A stretch of DNA of 64,000 nucleotides from the NCBI GenBank assembly GCA_001972305.1, contig BDDD01005137.1, positions 33,380 through 97,379 on the forward strand. The letters are read 5' to 3'. This DNA comes from Cephalotus follicularis (taxonomy: Eukaryota; Streptophyta; Magnoliopsida; Oxalidales; Cephalotaceae). The notes beneath the pieces are model-generated. The model worked only from the letters and a program-made list of their open reading frames with translations, searched no databases and was not told the origin of the DNA. A program made the translations under genes and the position numbers. Shown one piece after another: positions 58,240 to 64,000 of this stretch. Every line of letters starts with the position of its first letter. The first letter of the stretch is position 1.

Positions 58240-59340
58240 CTTTTTTCCAAAATCAAATTTAGGCTAACAAACTAAAATGGAAAAACAAACAAAAGCAATT
58301 AAACAATACAAGTAAAGAGAGAGAGTTAGAGACTTGCAAACACGGTTTATAGTGGTTCGGATTAACTCTTGCCTACGTCCACTTTTCCCAAGGATCTCCT
58401 TGAGTTTCCACTAGTCTCCGAATAAATTTCCAAGGGCTATTCGGTGCACCTTTACACTTTGTTCGTGATTGACCTCAATCACTTACAATCTTTGGGTTCA
58501 CTCCCCTATTACAATCAAGGTTTACAATGATAGGTTTACAATGATATAAGCACTAAGGCACTTTAAAAAGCTTTGATATGAAATTTGTTGATCTTGGTTG
58601 CTCTTGTTGTGATTGATCTTTTTTCTCTTGTATTCTCTGCTTGTTCAATGCTGAAATCTTGTGTTTATAGTCGTTTTAGAGGTGAAAGATCCGTTGGTTG
58701 TGTCTTGGGGCTTGTTGCTTCAAAGACAGTGCATTAAAATAAAGTCAGTAATTGTTCCAGCCGTGCAAAGCGTCCACGGAGTCCTTCAAAGCGTCGCCGC
58801 TTATGTGACCGTTGCATGTTTGAATTTGAATTGTTCTCCTCAAAGCACTGACGGTCTTGAATTTGCGTCGACGGTTTGACACAAAGTGCTGACGGTTTGT
58901 GTAGAGCGTCGCCGCTTTGGTCAAATTGATTGGCCTCAAAAACTTCTGTTTTTAACTGCTGATATAAGGGGCTTAAGTGCTGGCGCCTTGGCTCAAAGCA
59001 CTGACGCTTTACTCAGAGCGTCAACGATTAGGGAAATTTCTTCTTTTCTCAAAATGCTACAACTGTTGACGCTTTGCACTCAGGCTTCGACGGTTTCACA
59101 AAGCACTGACGGTTACTTCTAGACCGTCGACGCTTTGACCTGTATCTGTAATTTTCTGTTTTTTCTTTGCAACATTCTATCTTTACTTGCACAAAAAGAA
59201 ACTTCGTTAAATACAAATATGCTATCATCAAAACTCAGATTGAGACATAAATGTCAACACAATCAATTGGGGATAATCCCTAATTTAATCGTCTTTCCGA
59301 TTCTCTTACATTCTCACACTTATATTTTGTGTGACTGTGT
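58240..59340. repeat. Unclassified LTR-like fragment with array
   Basis: Includes 'gcaaacacggtttatagtgg' (58336-58355) and 'tcttgcctacgtcc', phrases I know from plant LTR retrotransposons, and a GTCGAC-type array at 58768-59136. No TG/CA borders or TSD are identified; the N at 58234 lies at its left edge. Confidence 0.5.
58768..59136. repeat. GCGTCGACGG-type array in the unclassified LTR
   Basis: Cassettes include AAAGCGTCCACGG, AAAGCGTCGCCGCTT, AAAGCACTGACGG, GCGTCGACGGTTTG, AAAGTGCTGACGGTTTG, GAGCGTCGCCGCTTTGG, AAAGCACTGACGCTTTAC, GAGCGTCAACG, CTGTTGACGCTTTG, GGCTTCGACGG and ACCGTCGACGCTTTGACC. Here the core varies more (CTGACG and TCGCCG are common) than in the other arrays. Confidence 0.8.
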
Positions 59341-60050
59341 GGTTTCATGATTACGTTGTACGTAAGATTTTTTTTGTTGCTTCAGATTCTTTGATTAGTC
59401 ATTTCTTATCGCATTAGAAACTTTTAATCGTAAAATTGAATTAAATACTAGTTTTAATTCATTATCAAACAAGATTACTAATCAATCAACCCGAGTATCC
59501 TACTGATTCAACATCAATGTCTAGAAATTCATATTGACCCTCAGGTAATATGAATTAATCCTTGAACCTTGAACTGTAGTTTACGCGTACGTCTAATTCC
59601 TCTACCGACAATGCTTGAATGGCCTTACTTCTCAAGAAGGGGAGGGTTCGAAGGAAGAGTCACAAGACCAACCCCGAGAAAGAGAGTTTGTTATCATACC
59701 GGTTTGGGTCCCCCCGAGCACCTTCCCTTATTTGAGGATGTCCAGCTCACCCATGCTTTGATTGGGTTTGGGCAACCCACCCTAGGTACCCTCCCCTCCA
59801 ATTTTATTTGTTCTGAAAACCTATGGCATAGATAATTTCAAGCCTTAATCATTTAACTCCTTCTTAGATATCTTTAAGTAATTAGCTACTACAATGAAAT
59901 TAGAAAACTCTTTTTAATTGTTTGATCTCTGATATTGGAAACCACTTCCTAATACCACTTCATCTTGGCCGGGAAATATTACAATAAATCACCTTAAGCA
60001 TAATTTTCCTTCACTGGAAGTGGTAGATCGCATTTTGTACACACGTATAT
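59341..60050. other. Unassigned sequence
   Basis: AT-rich, with a GC-richer interval at 59600-59820 that keeps an open plus frame of 88 codons (RRGGFEGRVTRPTPRKRVCY and so on) without recognisable similarity. No array or LTR end is seen. Confidence 0.3.
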
Positions 60051-60115
60051 TGTTAAGCATAAAAATGTGTTATTTTTAAGGATTTATTTATTGTGTTTTT
60101 ATGCTTGGAACAAAC
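60051..60115 (+). repeat. S-family LTR start fragment (S3)
   Basis: TGTTAAGCATAAAAATGTG followed by TTTTTATGCTTGGAA matches the first 65 bp of S1 and S2. It is cut at 60116 by a Tekay-type LTR start. The rest of S3 is not found downstream. Confidence 0.85.
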
Positions 60116-61052
60116 TGTAATGACCGTAATTTTTAAATTCAATGTATATTGTACAATTGATGAATAAAATATGCATTGATTTGGAATTAATGCTTAATTG
60201 TCCGTTTGATTGAGCTAATTGTTGTTATTGAATTATTTGGGGGCTTAATTGAAATGGATTGGACTTAATTGCAATAAATGGAAAGTTGATTAAATAAAGT
60301 TTAAAGAAACGGATTAAGACGCCAAACTGTTGATGCCAAAGAAGGAAGAGTCGACGCTTTGAACAAGTCCGATCTGTTGACGCCCAACGTGAAAGCTTCG
60401 ACGCTTTGTGCTTAACTGGCGATGCCAAGATGAAATCGACGACGCTTTGCGCGATGACAGGTGTGTGCTATGTGTTGATTAAAACAGAGCAGTGGCGCAA
60501 TTTTTATCATTTGCACGGCAGGTGTCCTAGGACATGTCAAGCCATTCAGGGATGTGTCACCAGCTGCTATTAACATCTAGATTAGTGTCCTGTGTGTGTG
60601 TTACCTACAAAACAGAAAGGGAAGAGAAAGAAAACAAAAACAGAAAAGAAGAGAGAGAAGAGAAAAGGCTGAGGGTTAGAGTTAGGGGAATAAAATGAAT
60701 TCCTGAAATTGAACCCTTTATATCAGCTACTGAGTGAGTAAATTAGAGTGTTAGAATCAGTTGTAAGGAGAGAAATTATTTTGGAAAATTACTGGAGTTG
60801 CATGTTGGAAGTGAAGTGCTCAAAGTGAGTTGGAAAGCTTAACGATTAACTGGTAAGCTTCTGATTCTACAGTTAGTTGTTGTTAAAGTTAATCAGTGGT
60901 ATATGTACAGATTTTCATTCTGTATACCTACTATTAACATACAATTTTAGATTGAATTGCTGGAATTGTGAAGATTGATTGAGTTGAAGGAGTTTTGGAG
61001 ATTGAGGTGAAGAATCAATCCCAAATTGACTCTGTGAAAGCTACAAAGATAG
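60116..61052 (+). repeat. Tekay-type LTR H, 3'-truncated
   Basis: Starts TGTAATGACCGTAATTT, like the starts of the other Tekay-type LTRs. It contains an array at 60318-60452 and a purine-rich transcript-like block (aagagaaagaaaac) near 60620-60660. 60850-61050 aligns with 451-660 of L1. It ends in a scrambled junction with a copia fragment. Confidence 0.8.
60318..60452 (+). repeat. GTCGACGCTTTG array in LTR H
   Basis: GACGCCAAACTGTTGATGCC, AGTCGACGCTTTG, CTGTTGACGCCC, GCTTCGACGCTTTG, TGGCGATGCCAAG and ATCGACGACGCTTTGCG within 135 bp, about 200 bp from the LTR start. This is the same relative position as array 1 of the full-length Tekay LTR. Confidence 0.82.
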
Positions 61053-61120
61053 GTTGTATGGATGCGCAAGTTCCAGCCTCAGATGCGGAGTTTTGGAAAT
61101 TGAGGTGAAGAATCTACCAC
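61053..61120 (+). other. Scrambled junction with short templated segments
   Basis: Between LTR H and the copia RNase H lie three short pieces found elsewhere nearby: GTATGGATGCGCAAGTTC (again at 61165), AGCCTCAGATGC (compare 61140-61150) and GGAGTTTTGGAAATTGAGG with GTGAAGAATC (compare 60989-61017). Confidence 0.75.
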
Positions 61121-61480
61121 AGAAGCTGAGTACATAGCAGCCTTAGATGCCGCCAAGGAGGGTGTATGGATGCGCAAGTTCATTACTGAACTAGGAGTTG
61201 TTCCATCCATTATTAGTCCAGTTGTGATATACTGTGACAATAATGGGGTTGTAGCACAAGCCAAGGAACCACGGTCTCACCAGCGATCCAAACACATCGA
61301 GCGACGCTATCATTTGATATGAGAGATCATTGGTAGGGGAGATATACAGCTTGAGAGAGTCTCCTCATAGGATAACACAGCAGATCCACTGACCAAGGCA
61401 ATGGGTACCAAGGCTCTGGAGCATCATCGTGGGACGATGGGTCTGGGCTATAGGAGTTCATGGCTTGAGGGTCAAGTGGG
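61113..61480 (+). pseudogene. RNase H end of copia F
   Basis: Begins TTEAEYIAALDAAKEGVWMR, then KFITELGVVPSI, YCDNNGVVAQAKEPRSHQRS, KHIERRYHL, a stop near 61319, and a C-terminal GTMGLGYRSSWLEGQVGDC. Same lineage as D and E. Everything upstream of the last catalytic region is missing. Confidence 0.92.
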
Positions 61481-61484
61481 AGAT

Positions 61485-63651
61485 TGTTCGATATAGTGAC
61501 TCGATAAGCCATTAGATGGGTTGTCACATTATATCTTACCATGTATAGAACAATCTTATTCTTATATATATGATGCGTGCTAAATTTGTTATGGCTATAT
61601 CACTTGTATTTTATCACATAATTGAAGTAGTTTATTTAATTATCTACTTATACTAGTGATGCCCTGACATAAGGTTGGATACCTGGCATGGAGGCTGTGA
61701 GACTGGTTACCTTATTCCTTATGTCAAACTTGTTCCAAGTCATAGGTTCACTTTGTGGGCATTAGTGAACCGGATAGACTTGCGCGTATGTTGCCTCCTC
61801 ATGGAATCGGGGGATGGATTCTCTCACTACCATCTGTGTTGGACACTAGGGCAAATATGGGGTGTGCGCTGGGAACGTGTACACTGAACAGGACCCGCGT
61901 GAGACATTATTTGGATAGTCGCTATTCTCGTGTCAGTAGTGACTCCTGCTTGTTGCGATTGTGTATAAGTGATTATCACTTAGCGAGTTCTTTAACTCGT
62001 CTGATCCTTAGACCTGAGCGACAACTCTATATTGTATGGAGACGGTTATGCTTTGATCTCCACCTTACCCAGTCCTTGCGCAGGGCTGGAAATCGGGTGG
62101 TCTTTGGGTATAATCGAATCTATACGAATATAAGTGAGTGCGAAATAAGGGATTGTCACACCTAAGCGAAGGTGATCGGCCCTATTATTGTCTGATTATA
62201 CGTTGGACTTATGAAATCCTTGGCCAAGGTTGAGGTAGACTGGAAATTAGATTTCTGAAGAGTTTACCAAAGGTCCTAGTAATGATCAGATATTTTAGCA
62301 ATTGAGGTACTATCTAGGGTTGACACATATCCTTACCCTAGACCTCAATCGGGGCAAAGTATGACAAGGGATTATAGTACACGTGAACCGACGACTTAGA
62401 AAATCCAAGGTTAATGAGATGTGTAATAAATTATGGGAAAATAAATTAGATTAATTTTTCCTACATGGATAATATTAGATATTATTCCAAGAGTATTTAA
62501 ATGATCTGGGATCATTTAGAATGGCTAAACCGAACCCTAGGGGTATTTCGGTAATTTGTGACCACCTCTCGAACTAACCAGGATTTTAAAGGGCCCCTGC
62601 CTTATCATGACTAGGTCTTTAATATGTTAGACATATTAAGTCTTGGTGTCAAATATCGGTTATGTGGATCTTACATTTTGTGGAAACACTTATGTTTGAT
62701 CTTACTTAACCAATATTCAAAGGGACATGAGAACACTAAAGGAGTTAGACTTTTTGTACCTCACTGGCCAGAAGGCGTCGACGTCTTTTAGAAAGACATC
62801 GACGCGTATTCCTGATAAAGACGTCAATGTCTTTTAGAAAGCATCGATGTGTTTTTGTGCCACGATCCATAGGCGTCGACGTCTTTTGGAAGGCGTCGAC
62901 GTCTTTGAGCAGAACGTGCAAACTGTGCACGAGCTCAAATCGTGGGCACGATCTCTCCCTCGTTTCTAGCATCCAGCTCTCGTTCTTGCACATTTTAGAA
63001 ATGTGAGAATCATGGCTTCGGACTCCAAGGGAGTGAAGGCCATGATTCTGAGTAAATGGGAGAATGGGAGAGAGAATCAGTGGCTAGTATTAAACATTTC
63101 TGCAGAAATGAAAGAGGTGAGGGGTGTGACACTTTTGATGGGCAATTGGATTACGAAATCTTCTATGAAAGTGTGTGTGTTCCCTTTTATTAAAATACAC
63201 CAAGCAAGGCTTATCTAGGGTGGATTGATTACTGACTACATTGGTCATAATCAATACTCCTTTTCTAAGCTTAGTGAGAGAGTGAGTGAGTTCTAGCTCT
63301 TGGAGTTTGCTGGAAGATTTACTTGCTGTACCTGAAGCTTTGAAAAGATCAAAGGGAATCTACTCAAGCTTGTACCGGCAAAGAACGAAGGAGCCAACAC
63401 CCACTGGTATAACCTTTGGCCCCTCTCCTCTTCTTGCCATGTTTGTGTGTCATCATTGGTTGCAATGGTGACACCTATTCAATTCTGTTGATGTTGTGGT
63501 GATCCATGGGATCTGTGGACGTGCCTTTATGAACTTGTTTATGCTATATAGGGTGTTTTTCCGCTGCATGATTAAATGTTTAAAGTTTTATTCTATACTC
63601 TTGCACCCTATTACCTTTTTGGCACAGGAGTCGGCATACCCGATTCTATCA
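61485..63651 (+). repeat. LTR of copia F (2.2 kb)
   Basis: Starts TGTTCGATATAGTGACTCG right after a PPT-like AAGTGGGAGAT and ends CGATTCTATCA directly before a PBS. It is homologous to the E LTR. It is joined on its left to an RNase H end and on its right to a leader, so it serves as a 3' LTR on one side and a 5' LTR on the other. Array at 62774-62912. Confidence 0.9.
62774..62912 (+). repeat. GCGTCGACGTCTTT array in copia F LTR
   Basis: AAGGCGTCGACGTCTTTTAG, AAAGACATCGACGCG, AAAGACGTCAATGTCTTTTAG, AAAGCATCGATGTG, AGGCGTCGACGTCTTTTGG and AAGGCGTCGACGTCTTTGAG. In the E LTR the block at the same place uses CGTCGACGCC instead; the arms resemble those of unrelated LTR S1. Confidence 0.88.
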
Positions 63652-63652
63652 G

Positions 63653-63664
63653 TGGTATCAGAGC
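63653..63664 (+). other. Primer-binding site after the copia F LTR
   Basis: TGGTATCAGAGC, one base after the LTR end, the standard initiator-Met PBS. It shows that a further copia internal region starts here and continues beyond the window. Confidence 0.9.
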
Positions 63665-64000
63665 GTCCCACAACATCCTTAATTGAATCTGTTGCCTTAG
63701 ATGATGTTCTGATTAATAGTTTAATCATTGGATGTGTTATTGTGATCAGACTAAAATTTTCTAAGTGCCTTAATGAAAATGACATGAAATTGGATTTCAG
63801 TGTGTTTTTGTACTGGGAATGTTGCTTAAATGTGTTTAGAATTAAGTTTGGAACATGCATGGTGCATTTAGGAATGCCAGAAAGGTATTCTATTGTCTAA
63901 ACCATTATTTTCAGCATCTTTCAAAATGCAGAAAATGCCCAGGGGGCTAAAGACGTCGATGTCTTATTGTAGACGTCGATGTCATGTGCTATTTCCAGGA
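63665..64000 (+). other. Leader of a copia element leaving the window
   Basis: Non-coding leader after the PBS, with no gag start reached by 64000. Near its end, 63951-63992, two cassettes AGACGTCGATGTC repeat the array motif of the preceding LTR outside the LTR itself. The open frame at 63496-63900 crosses the LTR end and PBS and is not a gene. Confidence 0.6.

Noticed and set aside
820-62912. CRISPR array reading of the GTCGAC repeats
   Set aside because: Units are 10-18 bp, degenerate and irregularly spaced, without constant repeats or unique spacers, and this is plant DNA.
63496-63900. 134-residue open frame near the right end
   Set aside because: It runs across the copia LTR end and PBS into the leader, so it is not a gene.

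Overview
The window looks like nuclear DNA of a flowering plant, probably a dicot: low-GC intergenic sequence, fragments of a gene with plant-type introns, and nested LTR retrotransposons of the Ty3/gypsy (Tekay/Del-like and Tat-like) and Ty1/copia superfamilies plus a hAT DNA transposon. I see no intact host gene. The only host-derived coding sequence I recognise is a broken ERD2-like (ER-lumen protein-retaining receptor family) gene on the minus strand, whose exons lie on both sides of an 11.3 kb retrotransposon.

Layout. 1-2168: end of a copia RNase H, then a 5'-truncated Tekay-type LTR. 3644-17690: ERD2-like pseudogene (four exon fragments, minus strand), split by a small inverted-repeat element that itself received gypsy element A (4129-15441, minus, TSD TCCAT); one LTR of A received solo LTR B (10185-13408, TSD GGCTC). 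18914-39119: a decayed Tat-type gypsy element (plus) holding a hAT transposon (19730-23041, near-perfect 8-bp TSD) and a Tekay-type gypsy element (23111-34877, TSD ATGAT), whose gag-pol is cut by solo LTR C (26931-29275, TSD GCAAT). 39120-52163: two dead copia copies head to head, D (minus) and E (plus), with solo LTR S1 inside D. 52315-56000: a gypsy-type 'putative transposon protein' gene (minus) cut by solo LTRs S2 and G. 56000-60050: mostly unassigned, with a MITE-like foldback, LTR-like fragments and one ambiguous base (N, 58234). 60051-64000: fragments of the S-type and Tekay-type LTRs, a scrambled junction, and a copia RNase H followed by a full LTR that runs directly into a PBS and a new leader.

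The most unusual signal cuts across these elements. Many otherwise unrelated LTRs (Tekay-type gypsy, copia, the S family and an unclassified LTR) carry an array of short self-complementary cassettes centred on GTCGAC, such as AAGCGTCGACGCTT, AAAGACGTCGACGTCTTT or AACAGTCGACTGTT. The arrays are absent from the hAT element, the Tat element, the host pseudogene and, essentially, from coding sequence. Related LTRs keep the array in the same place between alignable flanks but use different palindrome arms (B against G; E against F), and one pair differs in having or lacking it (S1 against S2). Element A has an analogous array built on GCATGC. This suggests a fast-evolving, locally homogenised LTR module shared by different retrotransposon lineages; its function is unknown.

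All coordinates, TSDs and alignments were read by eye. No database search or alignment program was used, so family names rest on recognised motifs and percentages are not given.
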